From: Arthrinium phaeospermum
Taxonomy: Eukaryota > Ascomycota > Sordariomycetes > Amphisphaeriales > Apiosporaceae
NCBI GenBank assembly: GCA_006503535.1
Contig: QYRS01000010.1
Location: 1,054,001-1,118,000 of the forward strand
DNA length: 64,000 bases
Reading direction: 5' to 3'
A model generated the notes under the pieces. That model was not told where the DNA came from and searched no databases. It was given only the letters and a program-made list of their open reading frames with translations. Made by a program: the position numbers and the translations under genes. This document shows positions 31,842-44,500 of the stretch, in pieces (the first letter of the stretch is position 1; each line of letters starts with the position of its first letter).

Positions 31842-34800
31842 ACGCTAGGGCAGTATTATGACGATGCAAGTGGAATAGTTCCGGAACGCCACGTTTCCAC
31901 GATGCCCTAAGGCTAGTTTCCACTTAGCATTCGGTGAAGTGAAACTTGAATGCAGTCCTGTCAAGCCACGTCAATTTCTTGCCGGGCTGGTAAAATACGG
32001 AAGTCGGCGGACGGCGTAGGTTGGGGTGTGAAGTGACGGGAGTCTTAGATGACGAATAGGCTGTGCCCCCAAAAAGGGTAGGGGTGTGCGTGCTTTGGTG
32101 GTGTTGCCCCAGATTTCGACACATTTCAATGTTCCGGGGTGAGCTAAAGTTGGTTGAATGTGGGCTCTGTCTGCCCTGGCTCCCTGGCCCTTTAGCGCCG
32201 CCATGTAATTTCTTGCCCTGTACTACTTCCTTCGCGATGGAGCCAGGCGCTAGGTAGGCAGGTATCCCCAGTAGTATATGCAGCGGACGTCTTACGCCGC
32301 ACGCTATTTCGAGATACCGAGGTTGTTTGTCGGTAGTGCGCCTTCTAGCCAGGGCACCGACCGCTACTCGAAACTTGTCCAGGGCTCTGACGAAAGATGA
32401 CAGTGTACGGAAGAGTGGGAGAGTACCGGTGCTGTGTGGCGCATAAGCAGGCTTCGGCGACGTGCCGTACCGGGCTAAACCTCCATATTGGCCCAGTTGC
32501 TTGCATCATCATCAGCAGCAGCAGCAGCACCATAGAGGGTCTGGCCTTGCGAGCACTGAGTCTTGGATGTCAGCCTGGTTTCGGTTGCTGACGCTGAGGG
32601 GGAACGATGCTGCAGGGCCCCTAGAAAGCTAAGATCCCGCTGAAGCAGCACTCCCATCGAGCGCGTGCCGTTGCCAGAGGGCGTGGCATCGGGGCGGGCG
32701 TGTATCCTAGAAACGAGCTTTGACTGCTGCGCTGTAATCATTGCCCACTTCCCGAGTACATCGACCCAACCGGTTATGCCTGAACGGGTCCCACCACCGG
32801 CCTGCTGTTACATTTTCAGTACGTCGAAGGATCTTCGACATGGAATCAAGATAATGCCAAACCTTTTGTCTGGATAGGCAGGGTCTATTGCTTGTTTGGT
32901 ACGCCTACATGCTGTACGCACTTCAGACACTCGTTCGGACTCGCCAAAGAATTGGAGGTGCGGCCCGATAAGTCCCTCGAAATCTCCGAGAGAATTCAGG
33001 CAACATTAGATGGCATGATGTTTCAAGAAAAAAATATCAGACGTTTTGACCGAGACAACATTCATCCAGTGCCAGCATCCGAGGGTGGTAACTATGTAGA
33101 CTTCCACCATGCTTTTCTCAGCGCTCGTTGCCAGATGGATATTCTGGTTCTGGAAATCATGTTAGTCGCTCTCCATTGATGATTGATATGGCTCGGCGTG
33201 GTCCCAGAAAGGGAGCTGCATAGAAGACGACAGCCGGGACTCATAGATAAGAGATGGAAGCTTTCATGGAAGCATCTGAACCTGAGGCGGACGTGGCCGT
33301 ATCTCCCAGCGTGTGTTCCCCGAATGCAACGCACACTCTTTCTGGGTTATGGCAAGGGCGCATAAGCTCTGCTGCAGCGTGCTTGCTGTCCTGCATTTTT
33401 CTGCAAGACGTATCACAGTCTTCCTGGCCCGAGCCAGTATGCAGCATGTATACATGTATAGTGTGTGTGCTATTATTGGGCTCTTTGCTCAAGCAGCAGC
33501 GCGCATGTGGGCAAGCAAGTCTGACGTGACGTGTTAGAACAAGACAAGCCAATGCGACAGGGCAGTTTGGTTACCATGCTGGCACCCGAGGTGCGAGTGC
33601 AGATTACCAGGAGGCTAGAGGCCCTGGCCCTGGAGGGCAGAGACATTTTGGCACTGGCGGGTACTGAGGATGTCGTTACTTTGGATTTGCTTATCAGCCG
33701 GAGCTCGTTACCAATCTTCAGAAAAGTGGGATGCAAGATAGTAGCAGTCTGCAGATACCAACTGGCCACCCTCGCCATGGATATTCACTGACGATTCGAG
33801 GTAGGTTGAGATTCCCACACCCCACTTTCCTGAGATTCACCATCCAGTTGGTAGCAGTAGTTGTACCGGGAGATGGAGCAGCATGGCAGGAAATCACCAC
33901 CTGGATTTCAGGCTGTTCTATGCTATTGCATGTGAGCCTACATGTAGCCGGTACATTTTCGGAAGCCATGTGTCTGTCAATGGGTCAGTCCCAATCACCT
34001 TCAATGCCTGAGTGCGGCACCTACCACCTACAGTGAGTAAATCGAGTATGCAGTTCGCGCTCGTTACATGTTTGGAGGCAAGCCACGCGCTACCACACTA
34101 CCACACGCACTACGAACGGGCAAGAGACGCGGCGGAACTAGCCAAGTAGTGTGTTCTATACCGAAAGGACAACCCTCATTTTCAACGACTAGCTTGTTGA
34201 TGACCCGCCGGCATACGATGGACTTTGGTTAGGTGTGAGTTCCTCGGCCGCACCCATATGTTAACCTAAATCCTGTCTGCCTCTCAGCGAGTAAGAAACC
34301 AATGGGTCTAATTCAAACCCCGACACTTACACACTCATGCTTAGCGAGGACGGGCGACTGGGGCGGCACTTGGGCGCCCCAGGAAGTCTTTGCCCTCCTC
34401 TCCCTCGGTTTTGTATCCGACTTGATTACCAGCAGGGAACCCCTCTGTTGCTTGTAATGAGATCAAAGTCAATTCCACCCAAAAGGTTCTCGTTCTTGCT
34501 GTCAGGCGTTTGCTCAAACCTTTTTTTATTTGATCCTCCCCCATCCTGTGTTGATGCATGGAAATAGACAAGGTCATCCTATCGTGTGCCCAAGGAACAG
34601 CCTTGGCAAGAGTGCGTGCGAGTACGGGAAGACGGCAAGGCTGCCCCCGTCGCACTTAGGTGAGGTGAGCTTATTAGTCGGAGCGGGTTCCAAGAGACAG
34701 GACAGCGCGCTTCAGGCCTCCAAGTTTCTACCCACATTCCGTACCTTATGTATTTCTTTACATAAATGGACGTGGGTCAGCAAATCCAGGCATTTCTCCA

Positions 34801-35723
34801 GGCTGGACCAATCCCGTTCAGTCGTGGGTATCGGGTGGGAAAACAGGATGCGGGATTCTGCTGCGGGTACCTCGCGCACCCGCTCTCAGTGGAAACTGGG
34901 CAACTACCTCCAAGTTAGGTACCTTCCAGCCCAGCCACCGTACACACCAGGGCCTGTAGCTTCACCTCGAGCCTCGCCCGCGATAGATTCCAAAACTACA
35001 ACTCGTTCGCACATCTGGACGGCCGGGAATAGCGTGTGGCCTATAGGCAAACGCATACTAAAATAGCACCGTTTGTGTTGTCCCATCACGCATATACTAG
35101 CAGTATGAGAGGAGCATGCCATCACGTTGGCTTCTGACAGCTGTGATGGGGTGCGAGATTAGATGCGAAATAAACTTCGACACTAACAACGTGACCGCTA
35201 CTTCCAACTGACTTCTGATCCTACATTGGTATCATGTAGGCAGGCAAACGGACATGTTGCAATACCGTCCGTTGCTTGCAGAAATCCTGTTCATAACGGC
35301 CGCACATGAATAAGTCGGTAGACATCAGCCGAGCGAGACGACCAGTGAATACGACATGACGCATCAAAGTACGAGAGGAAAAAGAAACACACAATGCTAA
35401 TGCTCTGTGACCGGCTCAGATCCATCCTCGGGCGCCCATCAACCATTAGCGACTCTCGCATACATGCATAGTGGATATCAGCTAACGACTTAAACTAAAG
35501 TGGCCATGACATCGCTACCAATTACCTACCTCCTAGCTCCGACCCTGCGATAGCGCCTGGATTCCCCCGCCAAAAACGCCGATTCATTCCCCTGCTCTAG
35601 GTAAAGTACAGGAACACACGAGCCAAAACCCCGATTTCCAAAGCAGTAGACCCGGGTTATATTATATTAGTTCAACGACAGCAAAAGAGTGGTATGTACA
35701 CTCACTTACTTACGCTTGTCTCC

Positions 35724-35919
35724 TATCCCTAAGAGGCTACAGCGCTGCCCTCGGTACAGTACAGCCACAACTGATCGTCATGGCCGTGCAAGTGCTAGTA
35801 GGGGTGATATCAGCCAATTGGCTCTTCTGTTTGTTACTAGCCACCGCACGGTTCATCTATCAGTGTGTACAATACACCAAATTTGGCGTGAGGGCAGCGC
35901 TGTAGCCTCTTAGGGGATA
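35724..35919. mobile_element. Fold-back MITE with TA target duplication
   Basis: Non-autonomous inverted-repeat element of about 192 bp (35726-35917), flanked on both sides by TA. The terminal repeats (TCCCTAAGAGGCTACAGCGC then TGCCCTC on the left) match the reverse complement of the right end over 27 bases, apart from one extra C on the right. The interior is also an imperfect palindrome: CTGATCGTCATGGCCGTGC on the left aligns with a diverged complement on the right, and the centre is the perfect palindrome AGCCAATTGGCT at 35813-35824. TA duplication and full-length fold-back structure are typical of MITEs mobilised by Tc1/mariner-type transposases. No transposase is in the window. Confidence 0.75.
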
Positions 35920-36990
35920 GCCGTCTTAAAAACCCGCCGCTGTTATTTTCTGTCGCTTTCATTACCAAGGTGCTAGAGCAAGCACTGTTGGCCAGACCAG
36001 CCAGTCGCGTTACAAAAGCACTATCTGGGAGGTACGCACTGGCATACCACACATCACCTACATTGCCAGTAAGAGATGTGTATGACCTCGGTCCTTGCAG
36101 CGCTTCCGCACAAATCGGGCTTGGTTCGCCGTTTCTCATTGGGCGGGAGCATCAAGCTACCTTCATTCTCGCCGTCTTCTCGAAAGATGGATTACATACA
36201 GGTAGCCATGCTTTAAGGTACCCATCAAATCCCATCTCGTCAAGCCGCCGTGGCGGCAGCGGCCAACGGGGTGGCATTGCATCCTCGCAGCCCTCATTGG
36301 ACTCTTCGATTCCTCACCCCCCTGCTTCTCAGCAGCTGCATGTAGGCAGATGCATACATGTACGTACCTGCAACGAGTGTTCTGCTGCTACAGGGGCCCC
36401 CTTGTCGACCCAGCACCCTTGTTCTCCTTCGAGGGTATATCCCGCTGATCTCTCATTGTCGCGTCCACCGGTTCTGAACGAATCACCCCCCCTCCTCTAT
36501 GTTCGGCCCCCGTCCAGACCTTGTACCCGTTGCCCATATTCTTCCCAATGTCCGCCTCCCCCGGTATGCTATGTATCGCCTCCCACACACATATCCAGCG
36601 GCAGACCCATCAGCATCACAGGGCCCTGCATGTACTCGGACAGTACCGTGCTAAAGTAGCCTGGAGCTTGGGGGGTCGTTGTTGTGTACAATGGATGGAT
36701 GCGTTCCTCATGAGCTATCCTCAACTTATATCTGCTTGTCCCATTTGCTCTGCGCCTGTGACCCTGCACCCCCATTGAACCTCGTCCACACTGGCATACC
36801 ATACATACCGATCCTATCTTTTCCATATTAACTCCATTTACCCACGCCAGTCAAAGACACGCTCTCTGAGGGCTCAAACTTTCAGACCCTTTCCCGTATA
36901 CAAGAAGTTTCCCTTTTCGACTTATCGTGTGTGCCTGGTTCTAGAAAGAAGTCTTACATTACCCTCCCGCTGTTGCATACATTAGAGGCC

Positions 36991-39798
36991 ATGACCGTCT
37001 CGCTTCCCCCACAACCAAACTCGACGGCGGCCAAGGATGCGCAGGCTGCCCGTAAACGTCGGAGACGGGCACCTGCTGGAGGAGCGGCTGACGACTGCTT
37101 CGCCTGCATGAAGCGCAACGCGAAGTGTGACCGCCGGCGGCCATACTGCTCGCAATGCCTCGAGGTCGGGAACGAATGTTCGGGCTACAAGACTCAGTTG
37201 ACTTGGGGTGTTGGGGTAGCCAGCCGGGGCAAGCTGCGAGGGCTCTCGTTGCCGATCGCGAAGGCACCGCCCGTTGCGCCAGTGGGGAAGAGGGCAACAC
37301 CCACTCGAGCCCGGGCAAACTCCAGTATAGTCACCAGCCACTGGGGTGACCACGACGATGGGAACTCAAGAGACGACGTCGAATACCATCATGACCACCC
37401 AGGATCGATCCCTCCACACCGTACGCGACTTACCAGGACTTTGCCCGCTATTCACAGGGCGAGGCGACCCCCTCGATGACATCACAGAGCTGGGGAGGCA
37501 TGACCTTCGCCGGCAGCGAGCACCCGAGAATCCAGAAGCTGAACACATCCCTTGGTCATTACTCGGGAATAGCCGACGGCCTCGCCTCGTCGGTCGACTC
37601 TCTTAGCGATGTCGAGTACGCGATATCACCCATGAGCCATTCATTCCCTCGCGAGGACATGCCCTTCCTGAACAGCCCGAGTCTCTTGTATGATAACTAC
37701 AATGGGCACAGTAACTCGCCCATACCCCGGAGCCCTGCTTCTGCCATCTTAATCGACCAACGTGGTCCGACCTCGTGCCCTGGCCTGATCTATGCCCCCT
37801 CGGAACCAAGCTCAAGTCTCAGCTCTCACCAGGACACCTTTGAAAGCCAAGTGGGTGCCTCAAAATTCCTTGCCGCAGACAGTGACACACTAAGTGAGAT
37901 TCCTTTCCACCTTATGCTCGAATCTCGCTTACAATAATTGCAAGGCGTCCATGACGTTGACAACTTCAGCACAAGCCCCAGCTCGACCGGACACTACTGG
38001 GCACACACTAGTTCCAGAGACGAAGATCTAAATATATTCGGCTCTGAGCAGGGTCATTTAGCCGCCCCATTCGAGGGGCACTCAATACAGGTGACACCAG
38101 ACCTCATCGCCAAGATGCCTTTCTTCATGGATTATTACGAGAACACCATGTGCCCTTCCATGGTACTCATTGACGGGCCAAACAACCCTTTCCGGGATCA
38201 TATCTTGCGACTAGCTTCCAGCAGCCGGAGCCTGCAGCATGCCATCTGCGCATTGGCAGCGTGTAATCTGAGGATGAAGAGAAGATTGAGCCTCGGACAA
38301 CGGGCGCGAGACTCACCGGAGCGTCTAAGCTCCGACAACCACGAAGCACAGTCTGATGATCTACCCCTGTCCGAAGAGTACCAACATCGCAACTTGGCAG
38401 TCCATCTGCTGAACCAGCAGCTCAATAACTCGTCCAAGTCTTGCCACGATTCAGTTCTGGCGACCATCCTGCTGCTCTGCCACTACCGCATGGTGGAGTC
38501 GGGCATTGCAAAGTTTCATACGCAGTTCGCCGGGGTGAAGAAGATCCTGAGCATGCGGAATTCGGCACCGTACCAAGCTTCCAGCGATTCAGCATGGATG
38601 GAGGCCCTCTTCACCTACTTTGACGCCATTTCGGCCAGCATCAACGATCGCGAGGCCCAACTGAACCACACGTTTTATGGCGTGCCATCGGATTCTCATC
38701 TTTTACCCCCAGGAGCCGAGCTATTTGTCGGGTGCGACAGAGAACTGTTTAAGACAGTCATGAAACTTGGCCGTTTGAATCTACTCTCTCAACACCGGCC
38801 AGTGTCCAATTCCCTCGCTACCGCTACGGGCCGCATTGGAACTCCTTCTGCCTCATCACCATTGGCCTCGCCTTCCCACGCCTTCAAAAATTCGCACCTA
38901 GGGGATTTCTTCAACATCGCCAGCGCTGCGCACCGCTTTGACGGCAACGGCTTCGCCACACAGCTGGATGACGAAGAGCTCATCTCTTCCGGACTTTGCT
39001 CGTCGCCCTCTTATGAGGACCACCGCTCTACCTTCTGGCGCGAGTGGAAGGAGGCTCGCAGTGCTCTCCAGAGCTGGGACTTCGAGCCTCACCGTCTAAT
39101 GGCGTCTCTGCCCGGTTCCCCGTCCTCGAGCCTGATTCGAGATCTCGGATCACTGTCCGAAGCGTTCCGCTACGCGGCTCTCTTGTACATTGAACGCCTG
39201 GCGTCCCCTAACATACCCTCTGGCCATGAGAGCTTCCGCAACTTGGTCAGTCAGGTCGTTTACTATGCAACCTCCCTCGAAACCGGCAGCAGCGCGGAGA
39301 AATTCCTGCTTTGGCCGCTTTTCGTGGCTGGAAGCGAATGCGTCAATGAACTGCAGCAAAATATCGTGCGCAACAAGTGCCGCGAGATCATGTCGCGCAG
39401 CGGGTACAGTAAGTAAACCCTTCCTATACGCATGCCATTTTGAAGAAGACACAATTTCTAACCCGACCTCCTTTGCAGTGAACAATCTTTCTGCCATCGA
39501 CGTGCTCGAACGACTTTGGGCTGGCGATTACCGCGATGCCGAGTCGAATTCCAGCAGCAGGCTGTTACAACGAAGAGGCCCATTTAACTGGACCAAGTGC
39601 ATTGGAGGGGCCGGTGTCGAAGTTGAATGGATGATGTTTGAAATGTTTACGGCATACATATACATACAAGGGACGGTGGTTTCCTCTCTTGCGAGCATTG
39701 CGACCGGATCATGTTCACGGCGCTGGACGGAATCTGAATTTTTATCATGTACAACTACTGACGGATGGGCATACTACTGTGGGATTTCTGATGGATAA
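36991..39798 (+). CDS. Zn2Cys6 transcription factor of the PRO1/ADV-1/NosA type, frame broken once
   Basis: Nuclear regulator with an N-terminal zinc cluster, C-x2-C-x6-C-x6-C-x2-C-x6-C, at residues 36-63, after a basic KRRRRAPAGG stretch. The following TWGVGVASRGKLRGLSLP is typical of PRO1/NosA-like developmental regulators (cell fusion and fruiting-body formation). Exon 1 starts at the ATG at 36991. Coding then continues in another frame from about 37395 to 37893. A 51-nt intron (37894-37944, GTGAGA...CAAG) removes an in-frame TAA. Exon 37945-39408 holds the fungal-specific TF domain, and after a 70-nt intron the last exon runs 39479-39798. No consensus intron explains the shift near 37378-37420. 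A 59-nt GTCGAA...CAG intron (37378-37436) would restore frame with a poor donor; otherwise one base is missing. The last 40 or so residues after VEWMMF look unlike a structured domain. Confidence 0.85.
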
Positions 39799-42700
39799 TG
39801 GCTTTATGGATATGATTCTCGACACGACTCCCGACATGACGGGATGGGTTGGGCTTTACAAAAGAGACGGAATATGACGATACTGGGATTCCATACTTGG
39901 GAAAGTCTATCAAGACGGGCGCGCCAGAGTGGTGTATCTAAACATTCAAACGATGCTTGCACTATGGAACGGTATCATACCACCGCCAATTGAACATGAA
40001 CAGCGATCTCCAGGACTTGTGCCCAAAGACCAAATCGTGATCCTCGCCCCCTCCAAGGGAGAAGTGGTCATCAACTGATCTGGCCATGATACATGGAGAT
40101 TTTGCAGCGCTCGGCCAACACGTCACTGCCAGATGGATGCGACTCGTGAAGCTAAGACTAGAGCTAATAGCAACCGATACGCTGTCGCCATCCGGCGCGG
40201 AGGGGTAGCAGTGTCAGAAGAGGGCGCGCAGCAAATAGCAAATGACCGAAAGGCCGACACCACTACACTACCCACCCCTCGACCCTCCTTGCATTTCGCG
40301 ATGCATCCGCCGGCCTGTGAGCACAGGCACCTGGCCATGTACCTACCTATTCATAGCAGGAAGTGGGTGGGCGATAGCCGATCTTCCAGCCCGGCAACCC
40401 ACTCAGATTTGCTGTTGGAATTGCATACACCAATACACCTACTTGAATGCCCTACTTACTTGACCACCACTGATCAACGACATGAAAACCTGATCTCTAC
40501 AGTCTATCACTCACGACTTGAACATAATGGGATTCCGCGACACTGCAACTGATATGCCTATCGAACGGCCGTGTACAAAGCCCTGCGATACATACACGAA
40601 GAGTGTGGGTGGGGTTTATGAAGTGGAAGATACTTGATGCAAGTACAGGTTCATGATACATGGTCGCGAGGTGAACCATTCTTTTGGACCCCTGAACGAC
40701 ACACTACATACCCTGGGAATACCACTAGGAACAAACAGCGCTCAATCCCGATGACTTGGACTTTTGGGCGAGGGTTTCCACCATTTCTAGGCGCGCCTCC
40801 ACAGTTCCACCGCAGTTGAAGGCTTGATTTCTGCAGCGCGGCCGGGGCCACTTACAACATTACTTACATTGATACTTTACCAGATTTATACGATGTACCT
40901 ACCTACGGTAAAATACAAGGCTCACGGCTCCGTCCCACCCGTACTGTCGCATGCCCAGCTGTCCGTGTGTCGTACCAGACCGTTTGAGTACCGTCGCCCT
41001 TCTGTGTCCATGAAGAGCAGTGATTACTACACCCTCCCCCGTATCCAGTGCAGAGTTCACTCTTGCACGATCAGGCGTTGGGATGCCAATGCTATTCTTG
41101 ACGTGAGCCGCAGGTAATTGCAACAGGCGTGGCTCAGGGCAGCAAAAGCAACCGTAGCGGTGGTGGTGGTGATACACACGCCGTCCACATGCAACAACAA
41201 GCAGAGCAGACCCGTCACCCCTGTCTGTCGTGGTGGGTTTTTGTTACTCGGAGCATCTCTGCCAGGCGCGCATCCAGCAATAACACACACCGGGCACGCC
41301 AACGGGTAGCGTACTCTAATAATACCACGATCCTACTATGATAATACGGGCCTATTAAGATTCCCCGTTTCCGTTACCATGGGATTGTTTTTCCGCGCAT
41401 CGCTGCCATGTGCACGCCATCCATTTGGGAACCCGTTTGATATCGCAGCTTACCAACACATCACCAGGTTGCATACAAACAAAGATGACGCTGGAATAAG
41501 GAGTACTTGAATGTCCCATGTACCTACCCTCGGAGAGAAAGACAAGGGAGAGGGAGGGAGAGAGGCGGACGTTTGCTCCAGTATCGAAACTGTAAGACGT
41601 ACCATAGTTGCTTCTCCTCATCCTACCTTGGCGTAAGCGAGCCCCAGCAAAGAGAGGAGAAAGATCGAGGCTCTCTCGCGCTGCTTCTAGACCTGCGTGA
41701 CTGTGCTGCGCAAGGACGGATATGTGTCGCCGACCAAGTATCGATCCAGCGAGGATCTCCCCTCCAACCCTGCTCTTGCCTGTAGGTAGGCTGGCTGTGA
41801 GTCGAACGGAGGAGGGGCCGCACCGATCAGCACGCGGTCCTACTTGCTGTTCTGGCTCCAAGGTTCTGGAGCGGCCCGGACAAGGCGTGCTCTGGTCGAG
41901 TGTGGTGGAGCGAAGGAGGATCTGGGCGACAGCAGGAACGAGATACACCGAGGCGATCAAACGATGAACGGACGCAGGGCATGGCCCAGAGGGAAGCACG
42001 CAATAGCATCCACGAGGGAGTCTATGTGTCAAGGTTTCCCATCTTCCTCCGACGACAGCTACGACGTCGCAACCCACTGTTGCAGCCCTGCGTGTTACGT
42101 GCGGAGTAGATACATGTGAACGGTTTGACAGGAGTTTTCGGCCCTGATGTCCCATGGTCGCCGGGTCAAATAGTTGGGTCTCCCACTCGACGAAAGTCGA
42201 CGAACAAAAAGACCCATGCTAGCAGGCAGTTAAGCGACCAAGCCCGGGAGAGCCCAGGCTTTTCCCTAGACTACCATCGCACTTGCGCACAGAACGAGTT
42301 GAAGATGAGGAGGTTCATCTTCCCTGCGAACTGGGGACCTCTTCCAACGGTGGTGGGTTTGGTGTGACCAGGGCAAAGAGTTGGAGGAATCAGCCCATGC
42401 CCGCAGGCCCTCGATGGCTGAATCGGGAAGGTCGTTGTTGGCCGGCGCTTGTGCGTGTACGTACCGAACAGAAAGTCGTTGTCCTGTGGTTAGCCGGCCT
42501 TGTCCGCTTTCCCTGCCACTCCGCCCACTAGCCACCCCCGGTCGTCAGGATAAGCTTCTTGGCGCTAGCACGTGCCTATTCTTTCTGGCCTTCAGATTGT
42601 AGCACATATCCATCGCCCATATCCCTGTGCTGGTTACCCCAATTCGATTTACGTAAAATTCGATCAGACAGATACTCACGTGAAGATAGAGGCAAGTAAG

Positions 42701-43040
42701 GGATACAGGCAGGCAGAGGATGGCATCAAAGGTTACCTACGAACTGTTGTGCATGATAAAGTGGGTATAGAAGTGGGGGCTGCGTTGTGGCTTAAGCGAG
42801 CCCCTGGTACCTGTCACTGTCTTTTGCTCCAGCCACCATGGTGGGGGATTGCGCCACAGATAATTAGCGATTGGAATTTTTATAGCAGCTCTCTGATAAG
42901 ATAAGACAAAAAAAGTTACCCGTACGCAATCCAAACAGTGAAGCAACCATACATCGCTGCTGGAGTGTGCTATCAATTCGATTTACTATACCTTCCGCTG
43001 CACCTCACAGGCAAAGGAAACCACCCCAAACACACACACA
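39799..43040. other. 3.2-kb spacer between the regulator and nop16
   Basis: No supported gene. The 266-codon frame on the minus strand at 41355-42155 has arbitrary composition and competes with open frames on the other strand. A GTGGTGGTGGTG run lies near 41158-41170. A (CA)n tract immediately precedes the nop16 ATG and belongs to its 5' leader. Confidence 0.45.
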
Positions 43041-43760
43041 ATGGGTAGAGAGCTCCAAAAGAGAAAGCGGCGTTCGTCCCGTCCCTCGGTCCGCCAGCCC
43101 TCGTCCAGGCCGAGACGCATCGCGAACCCGCTGGGCAACGACATCATCGCCCACAACTGGGACAAGGAGCTTACTACCGCGCAAAACTTCCGCCGCCTGG
43201 GCCTCGTGTCCCGCCTGAACGCGCCGACGGGCGGCGTCGAGCCCAACCTGCGGTCCAAGAAGTCGTCGGGCCGCTCCACCAAGCCGACGGACCCCTTCGC
43301 CATCACGATGCTGGGCAGGAACGACAGCGCCGTGACCGAGGCGCGGGTCGAGCGCGACGAGAATGGCAAGATCATCCGCATCATATCGACAAACGAGAAG
43401 AAGGCGAAGCTCAACCCGCTCAACGACCCGCTGAACGAGCTGGAGACGGACTCGGAGGCCGAGGAGGAGGACGACGAGGAGATGGGCGACGACGGCGAGA
43501 CCTGGGGCGGCATCGAGGAGGAGAACGAGGACGGAGTGCGCACGAACGTGGTCAAGGCGCTCGAGGCCGAGGCCAACCGGCCGCGCCAGAAGCACATCCG
43601 GGGCCAGAGCCAGCGCGAGCGCGAGTGGCTGCAGGACCTGATCGACAGGCACGGCGACAACACGCGGGCCATGGCGCGGGACCGCAAGCTCAACCCCATG
43701 CAGCAGACAGAGGCGGACCTTGAGAGGAGGATCGCCAAGTTCAAGGGCGAGAAGGCTTGA
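43041..43760 (+). CDS. nop16: Ribosome biogenesis protein NOP16
   Basis: Nucleolar factor for 60S subunit assembly, 239 residues, single exon. The ATG at 43041 directly follows a CACACACA tract. The protein begins MGRELQKRKRRSSRPSVRQ, a basic nucleolar-type N-terminus seen in NOP16. It then has NPLGNDIIAHNWDKELTTAQNFRRLGLVSRLN, the core signature of the family (NWDKxxTxxQNYxxLGL). A mid-protein acidic patch (EEEDDEEMGDDGE) separates it from the basic C-terminal part, where SEREWLQDLI-like and YGDN/HGDN-A-M-xRDRKLNxMQQT motifs recur as in yeast Nop16. Length and domain order fit the family. The codons are strongly G/C-ending. It lies alone between long spacers, about 0.7 kb before a tRNA gene. 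Confidence 0.93.
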   Translation: MGRELQKRKRRSSRPSVRQPSSRPRRIANPLGNDIIAHNWDKELTTAQNFRRLGLVSRLNAPTGGVEPNLRSKKSSGRSTKPTDPFAITMLGRNDSAVTEARVERDENGKIIRIISTNEKKAKLNPLNDPLNELETDSEAEEEDDEEMGDDGETWGGIEEENEDGVRTNVVKALEAEANRPRQKHIRGQSQREREWLQDLIDRHGDNTRAMARDRKLNPMQQTEADLERRIAKFKGEKA

Positions 43761-44500
43761 GTTGGCGGGGGTGGTTGTTCGAGAGGAGGTTCTTATTTAC
43801 ATACATACACCTGATGATGAGCTTGCTTTTTGCATTGGCATCCAACTGGCGTTTAGGGAGTTGTACAGGTCAAAAGTCAATTCATGCCATTTCATGGGAT
43901 ACTGTCATCCGTTAATGAATGTGAACCGCGTTTTAGTCTCGGAAATTTCTCGCTTCAGGGGCCTACCATGGCGTTTGCTGGAGGCAGGTTTATCAAGATG
44001 TGCCACGATCATATGCTAGGGTGTGTTCCTTGGAGGCCCTTTACCGTATCAACCATATTTCATCTTCTCCATATGTAAAGGGATCAATCTAGGTAACCCG
44101 TGTTGTGCGTGAAGCTGGCACTCGAGTTGGTGATCATATAGCATCTCGCTGTACCTATTCCTGTAGTGCCCATTACCAGATCTGTGCCGTTGCCATCAAG
44201 TAGCACCTGTAGCCGATTACTTCCAAGCAAATTCTCATGGTTACGGGACAGTTTAATCAAATATGCCCCCTTGTCTGTGTGTAGGTACAGTGATGTACGT
44301 GTGTGTTTACCTCCGGTTAGGCAGCCGCTCTCCCCATTGCAAACAGAGAGCTGCTCCTTCCGCCTTCACTGGACAACCACCCCACCCACTTGCCCAACAA
44401 TCCGTTTGCTTGTACTAACAATACCTGCTTTCCAACTATCTATTTCAATCAGAATAAACTACAATGAAGCATAATTCCCACTGGGAACAGCAAAAAACAC
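43761..44500. other. Spacer between nop16 and the tRNA gene
   Basis: A 740-bp AT-richer stretch containing the nop16 3' region. No gene is seen. The 60 bases before the tRNA are A-rich (AGCAAAAAACAC), which is common upstream of fungal tRNAs. Confidence 0.4.

Larger units (their letters stand above)
24851..36990. other. 12.1-kb gene-poor region upstream of the Zn2Cys6 regulator
   Basis: No open frame here shows recognisable protein, codon bias, or splice-linked extension. The longest frames (189-229 codons near 27357-27926 and 35970-36659) look like chance frames. Contents seen: the 3' region of the peroxidase gene, a palindrome cluster at 25723-25775, an AAGTATAGCA tandem duplication near 31820, a CAG run near 32515-32528, a fold-back MITE at 35726-35917, and long pyrimidine-rich stretches from about 36400 to 36990. 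It is not strongly AT-rich, so it does not look like RIP-degraded repeats. A long promoter/5' leader or a noncoding RNA locus for the downstream regulator is the simplest reading. Confidence 0.6.

Noticed and set aside
35970..36659. 229-codon frame, Pro/Ser/Cys-rich
   Set aside because: It reflects pyrimidine-rich promoter or leader sequence upstream of the regulator; no domain is seen.
37935..37937. In-frame TAA as evidence of a regulator pseudogene
   Set aside because: A 51-nt GT-AG intron (37894-37944) removes it and keeps the frame, so this stop alone is not damage.
41355..42155. 266-codon open frame on the minus strand
   Set aside because: Composition is arbitrary, overlapping frames on the plus strand are also open, and no protein family or splice-linked extension is visible.
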